The notes under the pieces were generated by a model that saw nothing but the letters and a program-made list of their open reading frames with translations, searched no databases and had not been told where the DNA came from. From Dermatemys mawii (lineage: Eukaryota; Chordata; Testudines; Dermatemydidae), in assembly GCA_007922305.1 (NCBI GenBank), contig ML677351.1, positions 15,901,119 to 15,965,118 on the forward strand: a stretch of DNA of 64,000 bases, in the 5' to 3' direction. Made by a program: the position numbers and the translations under genes. Shown here one piece after another: positions 37,083-47,329 of this stretch. Position 1 is the stretch's first letter; every line of letters starts with the position of its first letter.

Positions 37083-37619
37083 AACCCTGTTGAAGGAAAT
37101 TAGGCTTGTTTGGTATAATTTATTCTTGACAAAGCCATGTAGGCTACTACTTATCACCCCACTCTCCTCTAGGTGTTACAAACTGATTTTTTTTAAAAAA
37201 AATTGTTCCAGTATCTCTTCTGATATTGAAGTTAGACCGACTGCTGCATAATTCCCTTGGTCCTCTGTATTTCCCTTTTTAAAGATAAATGCTGTGTTTG
37301 CCCTTCTCCAGTCTTCCGGGACCTTCCTTGTCTTCCATGAGTTCTCAAACAAATCACTAATGATTCAGAGATTGCTTCAACTAGTTCCTTAAGTACCCTA
37401 TGGTGAATTTCATCAGGCCCTAACAACTTGAATACATCTAATTTATCCAGATATTATCTAATATGTTCTTTCCCTGTTTTGTCTTGTATTCCTTCCCCCT
37501 TGCTGTTAATATTAGTTGTGTTGAGCATCTAGCCACAATTACCATTTTTAAATAAGACTGAAGCAAAACAGATCTCTATGTTTGTTTTAATATAATAAAC
37601 AAACCAACAAACTTTCAAG

Positions 37620-37720
37620 CCAGTTATTAATATTTAACATGCCTGGTGCTATGCAAGACCAAAAGGGACAGTCCCTGCTCTGAGGGTTAAACAGACAGGG
37701 AAAAAGGTATATTAAGTATA
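37620..37720 (-). repeat. Ancient repeat, 'tgtaagctctttggg' family
   Basis: 'attaatatttaacatgcctg', 'gtgctatgcaagaccaaaag' and 'ggacagtccctgctctgagg' match the inverted family consensus seen also near 23540 and, in plus orientation, at 53745. Confidence 0.6.
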
Positions 37721-37724
37721 GTGC

Positions 37725-38980
37725 CATTGTGGACAAGGCAGCCAAAGGAGGAATACAATAGGAAATGAAACTCAACATGCCACCGCAGAATGGTACATAT
37801 CTTTAAAGATGAGTAGTACTAGCTGAAGACGAGTACTCGAGTCCTTGAAGATGAGTCTAAGATGAGTAGTTTATACTTGACACAATGGGAAAAGGGAAGC
37901 CACTTGCATAATATGTCCTGATTGTCAATTAATATGATCATTTCAGCTGCTGTATTCTGGTCAATGTAAAGGGAGGAATGTGAGTATATCAAGCAGACCA
38001 GTGAGGGGGAATTCGGAGAAGAAGAGGACAAGCACTTTAGAGGTCTTGAAGATGCTATTCAGCCATCTCTGCTGTTGTGCCTTGTCTTGCACTATAGGTA
38101 TTAGCAGTGAAATGTGTTTAAGTATGCAAATCAAGCCTGTATAGAAAAGCAATATTTCATTTAAAAACTTGTAATACTTCTTAAAATAATTATTCTTATT
38201 CTTTTGATCTCAATACAGAAATAAATCCTTTAACTGTTGTGTGTGTCAGAAGAGAAGCTGTCTTGCCTGTTCCATACTTCTAACCAATATGTGTGCTTAT
38301 ACATCTTAGGTATACTCTTATTGGCCTTGCTACCTGATAAACTAAGAACGCAGACAGCTCATCCTTGTTCCTGCTAATGTCTTATTCAGTAAAAAAAAAA
38401 AAAAAAAAAAAAAGGATACAAGCCTTAAATAAATTTATCCTTTTTTTAAAAAAATCACATTTCAAAAACTACAATGTAGTTTCTCATAGAAATGACTTAC
38501 ACTTTAAAAATTAAAACTGTTGACTTTTGCCACTAGGAATACTGCAGACTGGAGCCCCTGCCTCCTCCACCTGAATATAAAACTGTTTTAAGTACGATAT
38601 CATCACATGATCTTTGTAAGAAGATTTCCTCTTTTGGTCTAATATGGTGCGCTTGTTGCTAATTCTAACAGTAACATACGTTGAGATGTCAACTCATGTA
38701 TTTATTTCTAATTAATTCAAGTTGCATTTTCCATAGGAAAAATTAAAATGACACTTTTAGCATTTGTTTATCACAAGATTTATATTACAATGCAAAGCAT
38801 GAAGCGCAACATTGAAAAGCTGAGAAAAAAACAGCACCAATCACTTACTCCTTACCCCTCTCCATATTCCACATCAGGACCCAGAGGCAAAATGAGACAA
38901 AGCTAGTATTTAATAATGGCTGTTCAGATCTCTCATATGCTATTTAACATATCTTCTCTGCCCAGTGATGATTTCCAAGT
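37725..38980. other. No gene seen
   Basis: AT-rich DNA with a 23-A run (38391-38413). A poly(A) of this length could mark a retroposed sequence, but nothing recognisable precedes it. Confidence 0.5.
38391..38413 (+). repeat. Poly(A) run, 23 bp
   Basis: Uninterrupted adenines. Confidence 0.98.
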
Positions 38981-38986
38981 GGCATT

Positions 38987-39136
38987 TGTGGAGTGGTCAT
39001 AGAGTTTCTAGTCCTCCACAGTTACCAAAGAGGACCAGGATGTGTTGTAGCAGGGAGTTTAATAAACGTAGGTGCATCTTGGTTAGAGAGTTTCCAGTTG
39101 CTGTTTGAGGCTTTTTGTGTTTACATCCTCACACTA
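38987..39136 (+). repeat. 5' LTR of the short Gypsy-type element
   Basis: About 150 bp, aligned with 40285-40442 along the whole length: TGTGGAGTGGTCATAGAG..., 'tgtgttgtagcagggag' and 'ctttttgtgtttacat' each have a counterpart. It ends in ...CACACTA directly before the primer-binding site; the expected terminal CA is not clear. Confidence 0.8.
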
Positions 39137-39152
39137 TGGTGTCAGAAGTGAC
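39137..39152 (+). other. Primer-binding site (tRNA-Leu type)
   Basis: TGGTGTCAGAAGTGAC. The initial TGG pairs with a tRNA CCA end and TGTCAGRAGTG matches the complement of vertebrate tRNA-Leu 3' acceptor sequence, with small differences. Its position immediately after the LTR supports the call. Confidence 0.75.
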
Positions 39153-40081
39153 AAAATCTCTATCTCAAAAGAAGGATTAGTGGGGAAAAAATAAATGAAA
39201 CAAAACAAAAAATAAACAAACAAAAACAAAATACCATTGCCAGAACTATTACTCTCTACAAAGTTATCCAACAGATCTTGGCAGCAGATAGCCATAGATT
39301 TGTTTTTCTAGAAAGGACACATATACGTTATTGTAATTGATTACTTCTCCAGATATTGACTTGACTATATTTACACAGACTTCCCTGTCACAGGTAATTG
39401 AAAAACTAAAGTGAATATCTGCAGCACATGGAATTCTTCTAGTCCTCACATTTGCACAGAACTTTGATTTTGAACATTGTAGTCCACATTAGCCCCTGAA
39501 CAATGGGGAGGTGGAGAGAACAGAGCAGACTTTAAAAAGACTTCTGCAAAACCAACAACAACAAAAACAAACAGTGGACTCATATAAGGCACTTCTGGCA
39601 CATTGATCAAAACCACTTGTGTCTTGGCTATCTCCAGCAGAAATTCTGATGGAAAGATGACTGAACACACCTTTACATATAGCACCAATACAGCTTAAAC
39701 CTAAGAGGACCAATCTAAAGAAATTTCAAAAATGGAATGCTGAAATAAACATTTGGCAACCAACAAACCTTCAATGTTTGGTATAGAACAAAAGCACTAT
39801 CTGAGCTGAGACCAGGGAACAAGATTTCACTGAAAAGCTCCCAGAGGTTTGGAACTTTTCGGAACTTGGTAGAAACTCTCGGATCCTATCTAGTGCAGAC
39901 ACCACAAGGACTTCCCTAGGGGAACTAGGTTCATCTTCAATATTTCCCAACACAATGAAGAGAGGAAGTGGGACATGCAGGTAAGTACTCTGTCTTGAAG
40001 TGAGCCCCCTTCACAGGGTCAACTTTTTCAGCAGTCTTTTCACAAAAAAAGGGAAAAGAAAAATCCACAAACTCAGCAGAA

Positions 40082-40135
40082 GTGAGAGCACAACCTGGAA
40101 GACAGATCAGGCCCACTAAAAGAATTTATCTTTAG
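40082..40135 (+). pseudogene. Possible end of a Gypsy pol ORF
   Basis: A short frame reads ...QPGRQIRPTKRIYL and a stop. Ty3/Gypsy pol polyproteins often finish with an S-G-R-x-x-(R/K)-P-P-x-R-like tail before the polypurine tract, about 150 bp upstream here. It is only a dozen informative residues, so the support is modest. Confidence 0.4.
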
Positions 40136-40271
40136 AAGGCTGCTCAAGGCTATTCAAATGCAATTGACAAGGGGAAATGGTGGTGTGAATAGTTTTAAGG
40201 AATCTGAAGTTTAATTGAAATGTTGTGTGTATATATGTTGGTTTAGAATTTAAATTTTAATCTTTTGGTAT

Positions 40272-40284
40272 AAAGAAAGAGAGA
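40272..40284 (+). other. Polypurine tract
   Basis: AAAGAAAGAGAGA abuts the 3' LTR start, where plus-strand DNA synthesis primes in LTR elements. Confidence 0.75.
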
Positions 40285-40442
40285 TGTGGAGTGGTTATAG
40301 AGTGCCTGGTCTTCCAGAGTTACAAGAGCAGAGCTGCATGTGTTGCAGCAGGGAGCCTACCAAATGTATAAACTTCCTGGATAGGGATTTCCCTAGCCAT
40401 TGCTTAAAGCATGGCTCTTTGTGTTTATGTTTTCAAACTACA
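40285..40442 (+). repeat. 3' LTR of the short Gypsy-type element
   Basis: 158 bp, TG...CA ends (TGTGGAGTGGT ... AAACTACA). It is preceded by the polypurine tract and followed by CCATT. Confidence 0.8.
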
Positions 40443-40449
40443 CCATTTT

Positions 40450-41076
40450 TTCCAAAGGTGTATATGAAGTAGCTCAGAAGGAAAAAACATAGAGACAATC
40501 AGCTTTTTTTCCTCCTAAAGGAATGTTTTCACAATAAAGAAATGTAAGTTAACTAAGCAGAAGGAAACAGAAAACTTTGTAGCCTGAGGTTCAACCCAGT
40601 CCCCATAGGATCCTTTAGCCATGGGTGTGGAACTCATCCTTCCCACAGGCCTTTTATCTCCTGTCTGTCTTCAAAGCAACTACTCTTTTAGCCTGTTCCT
40701 GGGCACTTTTACACAACGGGAAGTTGCAATAACATTAATCTCTCACTCAGTAAGGACCAGAAAGTTCTACTGTATCTTGTTGGACGGAGATATTAGTTGA
40801 AGACCACAATCATTAAAATGGAATTTTGTAGAGGGCTTGCACAATGCCCTCTGTACTATTTAAACCTACATTAAGAGTTCAGGGCCCAATCCTGCACACA
40901 GATTCATGTGGTAGCTTTTAATACAGCATGGAGTATCATGAACATATCCGTAACCAACTCATGTAAGGTGCCAAGTTGATACTATATATGCTCAAGTACT
41001 TTTACTAAATATAAATAGACAATGGACTTCAAGCAGTCCACATACCACAATATGGGTTCTATTTATAATTTACTAA
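40450..41076. other. No gene seen
   Basis: AT-rich; nothing recognised. Confidence 0.5.
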
Positions 41077-41078
41077 TA

Positions 41079-41965
41079 GGCTTGCCAACTTTTTAACACC
41101 CTTTCTCTGCTCCCTGTCCCATCCCCAATGCCTTCTCCAAGGCCCCACCCCCTGCTCAATCCATACACACACCCTTCCCTCGCTCTCCCGCATCCTCATT
41201 CACTTTCACTGGGCTGAACCAGTGTGTGGGAGGGGGTAAGGCTCTGGCTGGGCGTGTGGGCTCTGCGGTGGGGCTGGGGATGAAGGGTTTGGGATGCAGG
41301 ACGGGGCGCTGGGCTGGGGCCAAGCAGTCCAAAGCATGGGAGGGGGCTCAGGGGGCTCAGGACAAGAGCAGGGATTTGGGTGTGAAAGGGGGTGTGGGCT
41401 CTGGGGTGGAGCAAGGGATGATGGGTTTGGAGTGCAGGAGGGGACTCCTGGCTGGGGCTGAGGGGTTCAGAATGCAGGCTCTGGGAGGGAGTTTGAGTGT
41501 GGGAGGAGGGTCAGGGCTGTGGCTAGGGTACGGGAAGGGGTGCAACTTCCAGGAAGGACTTAGGATGGGGGAGGGGGCTCCAGTCTGGGACAGGGGGGTC
41601 AGGTTCTGGAGGGAGTTTGGGGTGTGGCTCCGGCTGGGCAGCGCTTCTCTCAGGCACCTCCAGATCCTAGGTGGAGGGGCCACTCTGCAGCTCCCATTGG
41701 CTGTGCTTCCTGGCCAATGAGAGCTATGGAGCCATTGCTCGGGGCAGGGGCAGCACACAGAGCCCCTGTAGCTGTCCTTGTGCTAAGAGCGGGACAAGCT
41801 GGCTGCTTCTGGGAGCCATGCGGAGCCAGGAGAAGCAGGGAGCCTGCCTTAGTCCCACTGTGCTGCCAACTGGACATTTAACAGCCCAGTCAGTGGTGTT
41901 GACTAGAGCCACCAGGGTCCCTTTATGACTGGGCATTCCAATTGAAAACAGGTCGCCTGGCAGCC
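41079..41965 (+). mobile_element. GC-rich 887-bp TIR element
   Basis: Ends are inverted: GGCTTGCCAACTTT on the left; the right end inverted reads GGCTGCCAGGCGACC. TA flanks each side (41077-41078, 41966-41967). The interior is an imperfect tandem array of 'ggtttggg(a/g)tgcagga' and 'gggctctg(c/g)ggtgggg' units, then a unique part with 'cagctcccattggctg' and 'ccaatgagagctatgg'. It matches a high-copy turtle element in my memory. It encodes no transposase. The frames of 133-164 codons over it, on both strands, arise from G-rich composition. A truncated relative lies at 31425-31864. Confidence 0.75.
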
Positions 41966-41967
41966 TA

Positions 41968-42690
41968 GTTACTTATCTATTTATAAAACACCAGCTGTGT
42001 ATTAAAACTCATATTTTGTTTTTCCATTTCTTGTGAAGAGACCGCCTGAAACAGTTGACAGTCTTTACAACACCATAAAAAGTATTGACAAGGGGATAAC
42101 AAGTATTTCACAGACTTTTCAGTAAAGCAAATTCTCATTTTATGGAGAGGAACCAGTTTTTTCACCTTCTGCAGAACGGCTGAAAAAGGCACTTCATTCC
42201 TTTGATGGCTATTGTGATTCCATCAACTTAACTTCAGGATTTAAAGTGTGACTGCACTTGGCTTTTAGCAGTGACTCTTTAACAATACACTTCTAAAATT
42301 TTGTGATGAATACACAACTCCTCCTCTTTTTGTGTCAGCACTTGTGTATGTGCTGGCGCTTGCATTCTGTGTATATCAACCAATATCTTTTCTAGGCTAA
42401 ATTAAAGCAAAGAAAAGTAGAAAATTGATAATATTTTTCTCTCTCTCTTCTCACTAGGGATAGACAATTGTTGATTCTCAGTGCATAGGATAGTTATAAC
42501 ATCCTGTTACATACATTCCCTACTTTTATTGCACACACTCTGCAACTGTTTGGCTACAATCTATGATGGGGAATGTTATTGCTTATTTTCTCTAATGGGC
42601 ATTCAATAGATTTAAATATAAACAAGACAATAAACCTATATGAAAATGTAATTACTTATACAATAGAGAATATTGGTTTTAAAACCATTT
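41968..42690. other. No gene seen
   Basis: AT-rich; nothing recognised. Confidence 0.5.
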
Positions 42691-42695
42691 ACTAT

Positions 42696-43355
42696 TGTGA
42701 CAAAGCTCCAAGTCTGTACTTGTGGGTCCTGCGCTTCCTGGCAGATTTAGGGGCCTCAGAAACTCATCTAGGCCCCAGAGTGACCTCCCTTTCTCAGTAT
42801 AATTGGCAAGAGTCACCACCTAGTACGTTACCTTCATCACAGGCCAGTATGGAAGATGGAAAAGGGGGGAGCCCAGGCCCGCTCTCTACTCCGGACTCCA
42901 GCCCAGGGACCCTAATAGTATCAGCTAAGATGGCTGACCTTTTAGGCACAAAACACAATACAATTCCCTGGGCTACTTCCCCACAGCAGTCCCCACTTCT
43001 TCAAACTCCACTTCACCCTTACCTCAGGGCCTCCTTCCTTCAGTACGATATGTTGTCCAACACTCAGTCTCACCAACAGCATAACTTCCTTCCACAGCTC
43101 CTGACACCCACAGCCCACCTGACTAACTGGGAGGTTTTTATCTGGTTTCAGCCAGTCCCTGATTGGCTACAGGTGTCCCAATTAAGCTAGCTGTTTCTAC
43201 TCCTTTCTAGAAAGTTCTTAATTGGCCCCAGGTGTCTTGATTGGCCTGGAGTAGCCTTTGTTTGGCTATCCAGGGAACAGGGACCTGCACATCCTGAGAC
43301 TAATATACTTGCCTTCCAGCACTCTCCTATATCCTTCTGGTCTGACTCCGTCACA
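42696..43355 (-). mobile_element. Solo LTR of an endogenous retrovirus (660 bp)
   Basis: On the minus strand it begins TGTGACGGAGTC and ends GGAGCTTTGTCACA. An exact 4-bp duplication, CTAT, lies at 42692-42695 and 43356-43359. A TATA-like GATAAAAAC is the complement of about 43134-43142, preceded in the sense direction by CCAATCAGGGA and CCAATTAAG boxes. A 4-bp duplication and this layout fit a gamma-like (class I) retrovirus. No internal sequence is left. The 205-codon frame at 42573-43190 on the opposite strand is a shadow. Confidence 0.93.
43134..43142 (-). promoter_or_regulatory. TATA-like box in the solo LTR
   Basis: The minus strand reads ATAAAAACC about 215 bp after the LTR start. CCAAT boxes lie upstream (complements near 43156 and 43180). 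This is the expected U3 promoter layout. Confidence 0.55.
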
Positions 43356-43361
43356 CTATGT

Positions 43362-45455
43362 TATATATGTTGTACTCTTTAAAAAGTGGATTATGACAAA
43401 CTTTGTTAATGCAATGCTATTACAAAGATGAAGTTTAATTAAAAGTGCAGTATAGAGAACTGCTGGATGGTATTTTCACCACCTGATATGTACATCTAAT
43501 TCCCATTAATAATAAAGGGATTTACAAGCAACATGGGAAGAATAAAATACTATAGACTGAGACTGTATTTTGCAGAAGGATATATTTGGTGAGCATGTTT
43601 TTTTTTCAGTTAAATATAAAATGACCGAAGCTGTGGTAATTTTCCCTCCAAAAGAGTTAAAATTAAAAGTCCCTCTTATGGTCTCTAAATTTAACAGCAA
43701 AAAACTAATCTCAATACTTTCTATGGGAATCATGATTTCTCAGTTTTCACAGGAAATACATTGCTGAACTCTGATTAACCAATATTATTTACTCAAATAT
43801 ATCATTGCCTATTCCTCGTTAAAATCCTTCAAATCTGTGTTATCCATTCTAAAACAAAAGGTCATAGTGAGACCTGGTTCCTTGCATTGCATTTCATATT
43901 ATATACATATTAGGCGTTTCTATGTAATAAAATGCTTTTGGACTTCAAATCTACACGTCTAAAAGTAATTAACAGCAAATATTGTCTTAAAACACTATTT
44001 CCATTTTAAGTGTTTTATAGTAAAATCATTTAAAAACAAAGTCTAATTTAAATCACATAAGATACTTAGGAGAGCTAGTACTTGTAATTTAAGAATGTTC
44101 TCTGAAGAAAAACTCATCCTAATAGAACATTTAAATTCTACTTTTATTATAAGACAATCTAATATTTTCTGAGCACCACATAATTTAAGCAATCTTGAAG
44201 TGAACATTCATTAAGATAACGACTAATATACTTTGCTTCAAGTGAAAGATGCCAAGAAATAGAGAAGCATGTGTTAGCTCATTTTAGAAGAATGAAATTA
44301 TAACAAAGCCTAACAATCCAGGGAGATGAGATTATGCTTTCCAGTTCTTCCTTTAATAAACCAAATCGACTGACACTCATACAGTATCCAAACAATGAAC
44401 AAAAGAGGGAATTCTTTTAATAGAAAACATCTGGAATACAACAATAAGGTATAAGATATTTAGGATAATAGAGATTGCTGATGTGCATCAGCATAGGATT
44501 TGGTCTTCAGAAACAAAACTTTATGAGACTAATTTAAACAAATTTGTATTAGTGTAATATTTCAATCATCTCATAAGAATAGATATCAATTTGTATTTCT
44601 CCATCTAGCAATTACTGAAAGGCTCAACCTCTTCTCAACCTGGTACCACTACCAAAATGGTGACTGCTAAATATCAAAAAGCCACTTGTAAGCACATAAC
44701 TAGAGGAGGAGGGCCAGAAACATGACTTTAGACAAATCCTTTCCAATTCCCTATTGAGCACCAGGATGGTCCCCAGTGGAAGTCAGAACAACACAAAAAC
44801 TGCTGTGATATGGACTGGTTGTTAACTGCCAGAAGGTCTTCTGGGAGCCACTGATTCACAGGATTTACAGATACTTCACCTAAGCCTCATTTTCCCTGGC
44901 TACCTCATCATTCCTCGACCCCCCCCCCCCCACACACGTAGCCCAAAAAGATATGGACCTTCAAATACCATTTTAAGTCACTGTAGAAATTTTACCTCTA
45001 ATTTTAAATTATTAAAAAGTCACACTGTATCATAACATTTTGTCATCAGATCAACAAGCAAAGATTACGCTAATATGTGGCAATCCCTAAAATCTTATGG
45101 AAATCTGTCTTCTTAATAGTATAAAATCATGGATATTCTCTATATTGAATACTAGCAAATAAGTGGACTAGCAAACTAAGTATATTGAGTGGTAAGAGAT
45201 TTACAGTGTCTCTGAAATTTTTGCATCAGTGAATCTCCCAGTTATGCTCAAAATCCTAACTGATTTTGGGTAGTTCAGTATATTTTCTGTGCCTCTCTTT
45301 ATGTCATACTGTACAGTGTAAGACAAATGGCAATTGATTTTGCCATGGGCCCTTTATTAGCTAAGTTAAATAAATGGCTCATATATTAATGGCAGTTAAA
45401 ATTCTCCATATTCAAATTATAGTTTTAATATAATAATTAAAGCGTTAGTAACGTG
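43362..45455. other. No gene seen
   Basis: About 2.1 kb of AT-rich DNA without a recognisable frame. A C-run passing into CA repeats lies at about 44920-44938. Confidence 0.55.
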
Positions 45456-45464
45456 TAATTAGAG

Positions 45465-46241
45465 TTGGTTTTGAAACAAATTTATAAACTAAACAGTAAA
45501 AAGTCACCAGAACCAGATGGTATTCAACCAAGAACTCTAAAGGAATTCAAACGTGAAATAGCAGAACTATTAACTGTTGTTTGTAACCTAGCATTTAAAT
45601 CAGATTCTGTACCAAATGACTGGAAGATAACTAATGAGACATCAATTTTTAAAAAGGGCTCTAAAGGTGATCCCGCCATTGACAGGCTGGTAAGCCAGAC
45701 TTCAATACCAGGCAAACCGGTGAAAACCATAGTAAAGAATAAAATTGTCAGACACATACATGAACATAATTTGTTGGGGAAGAGTCAACATGGCTATTGT
45801 AAAGCAAAATCATGCTTCTCCAATCTATTAGAATTCATTGAGGGGGACAACAAACACGTGGACAAGGGGGATCCATTGGATAAAGTGCACTCAGATTTTC
45901 AGAAAGCCTTTGACAAGGTTCCTCACCAAAGACTCTTAAGCAAAGTAAGCTGTCATGGGATAGGAGGGGAGGTCCTCCCATGGATCAGTAACTGGGTAAA
46001 AGATAGGAAACAAATGGTAGGAATAAATGGTCAGCTTTCAGAATGAAGAGAGGTGAATAGTGGTGTCCCACAAGGGTCTGTACTGGACCCAGTCCTATTC
46101 AACATTTTCATAAATGACCTGGAAAAAAGGTTAAACAGTGAGGTGAAAAAATTTGCAGATGATACAAAACTGCTCAAGATAGTTAAATCCCAAGTAGATT
46201 GCGAAGAGCTACAAAAGGATCTCTCAAAACCAGATGACTGA
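45465..46241 (+). pseudogene. CR1 reverse transcriptase remnant
   Basis: Open for 193 codons to a TGA at 46044-46046 (where Trp is usual), then continues in frame to FADDTKLLK. RT blocks in order: DGIQPRTLKEF, NDWKI, LLGKSQHGYCK, DFQKAFDKVPHQRLLSKV, GVPQGSVLDPVLFNIFINDLE, FADD. The first catalytic Asp block (DFQKAFD) and the FADD box are both intact, but the stop, a 5' truncation removing the endonuclease and the C-terminal deletion exclude function. Confidence 0.9.
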
Positions 46242-46637
46242 GAAGAAAATGGCAGATGAAATTCAATGTTCATAAATGCAAAATAATGCACATTGGAAAA
46301 CACAATCCAAATTATACATATAAAATGTTGGAGTCTAAATTAGCTCTTACCACTCAAGAAAGACATCTTAGAGCATTGTAGATAGTTTTCATACAACACA
46401 CAATCAACCTGTGGAACTCCTTGCCAGAGAACGTTGTGCAAGCCAAGACTATAACAGGGATCAAAAATGAACTAGATAAGTTCACAGAGGATAGGCACAT
46501 CAATGACTATGGGCAGGGATGAATCACTTGATGTTTACCTGTTCTGTTCATTCCCTCTGAGGCATTTGGCATTGGCCAGTGTCAGAAGATAGAATAATGG
46601 GCTGGATGGACCTTTAGATTGACCCAGTATGGCTGTT

Positions 46638-47310
46638 TGTAGTGGGGCAGCTACCTCACTCCATGAGAAAAAGGGGCTAGGCACTATATAAAGACTGCCT
46701 AGCAAAGGAGGAGGCAATCTCTCCCTGACTAGCAAGGAGGAGCACTGTCTCCTGAGATAAGCACCTTAGACAGAGCAGTGCTGAACAGACTCCTGGGAGC
46801 AGAGGAGAGCTCCAGCCCATTACCTGCCAGGCTGTCCTGGCTGACTAGAGGGGCCGAGAAGGTGCAAGGAGCCAAAGGCGAAATGGCCCAGGGAAGATAG
46901 ACTGACAATGGGAGAGAAAGACAGGCTGTCAACAGAGGGACCCTGGATTGGGACCCAGAGTAGCGGGTGGGCGTGGGTTCTCCCTTCCCCCTTGTACTGC
47001 ATCTGGCTGTGGGGGACTGAGACTGAGACAGACGTGCCCCTGAGGTGAGGGGCTAAATATTGGGGTTGTGATTGGCCACTGAGGCAGGTGCAAGCCGAAG
47101 GACTGTCGTTACCCTCCCCCATGGACACTGCCAGAGGGCAGTGTCCTGAAGCAGATGCTGCCAAGTGGGGAGCAACGCGGGTCCCAGACCAGCAGTGCAG
47201 ACAACGGGCGAGACACCACGTGCAGAGGGCGCTCCATGGCTGGCAAGAGCTAACTGGGCCAGAGCTGACCAGCAGGAGGCATCACGGTGGTGAGTCTTGA
47301 TGCCGTTATA
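46638..47310 (+). mobile_element. Solo LTR inserted in a CR1 tail (673 bp)
   Basis: Starts TGTAGTGGGGCAGCT and ends near CCGTTATA, where the relative at 60469-61127 ends CTTGCTACA. The flanks are CTGTT (46633-46637) and CCGTT (47311-47315), a 5-bp duplication with one transition; the CR1 tail resumes exactly after it. A TATA box (TATATAAAG, about 46685-46693) is present near the start. Shared family blocks: AGCAGGAGGC and GGTGAGTC near the 3' end. The degraded terminus and the duplication mismatch suggest it is older than its relative. Confidence 0.9.
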
Positions 47311-47329
47311 CCGTTCTTATGTTCTTAAG

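Larger units (their letters stand above)
33578..37571 (-). mobile_element. CR1 LINE, interrupted by a nested insertion
   Basis: Read on the minus strand, the 5' part (37571 to 37083) holds early reverse-transcriptase sequence (GPDEI...RVLKEL, then an SRKTGEGQT-like 'EDWR' block). The 3' part (34818 to 33578) continues with the later RT region, the C-terminal region and the 3' UTR, ending in the inverted 'aatgtaggactggaagg' tail. The two parts are exactly contiguous in CR1 order once the insert at 34819-37082 is set aside. The PQGSV block is partly kept near 34600, but the FADD motif is altered to a VYTN-like sequence near 34490. A 64-bp internal tandem duplication is at 34201-34328. The element is non-functional. 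Confidence 0.9.
38987..40442 (+). mobile_element. Short non-autonomous LTR retrotransposon, Ty3/Gypsy-type
   Basis: Complete architecture in 1456 bp: a 5' LTR (38987-39136), a tRNA-Leu-type primer-binding site (39137-39152), about 1.1 kb of interior, a polypurine tract (40272-40284) and a 3' LTR (40285-40442). Both LTRs start TGTGGAGTGGT. The flanks are GCATT (38982-38986) and CCATT (40443-40447), a 5-bp duplication with one mismatch. The interior lacks gag, protease, RT and integrase frames; only a short tail resembling the end of a Gypsy pol ORF remains (40082-40135). An internal-deletion derivative of a Gypsy element is the simplest reading. Mobilisation would have needed proteins in trans. 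The two LTRs are clearly diverged, so the insertion is old. Confidence 0.82.
45460..47328 (+). mobile_element. CR1 LINE with internal deletion and nested solo LTR
   Basis: CR1 sequence runs from 45460 to 46637 and resumes at 47311-47328 with the terminal CCGTTCTTATGTTCTTA. It begins in the early RT region (SPEPDGIQPRTLKEFK) and includes the catalytic FADD (46152-46163). At about 46388 it jumps from the 'gagcattgtagatagtttt' block to 'acaacacacaatcaacctg'. Relative to the CR1 at 4048 about 450 bp of the C-terminal region is missing. The solo LTR at 46638-47310 sits in the 3' tail. Confidence 0.93.

Noticed and set aside
38391..38413. Poly(A) as the tail of a processed pseudogene
   Set aside because: No recognisable coding sequence or target duplication could be found upstream.
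39978..39987. Strong splice-donor-like CAG|GTAAGTA
   Set aside because: A single consensus-like donor inside an LTR element with no exon or acceptor partner is expected by chance or belongs to the element.
41226..41758. Overlapping 133-164 codon frames on both strands
   Set aside because: They arise from stop-poor G/C-rich tandem repeats in a DNA transposon; low-complexity Gly/Ser/Pro composition.
42573..43190. 205-codon open frame, the longest in the window
   Set aside because: Most of it lies antisense within a solo LTR with exact ends and target duplication. No domain, signal or conserved motif is visible.
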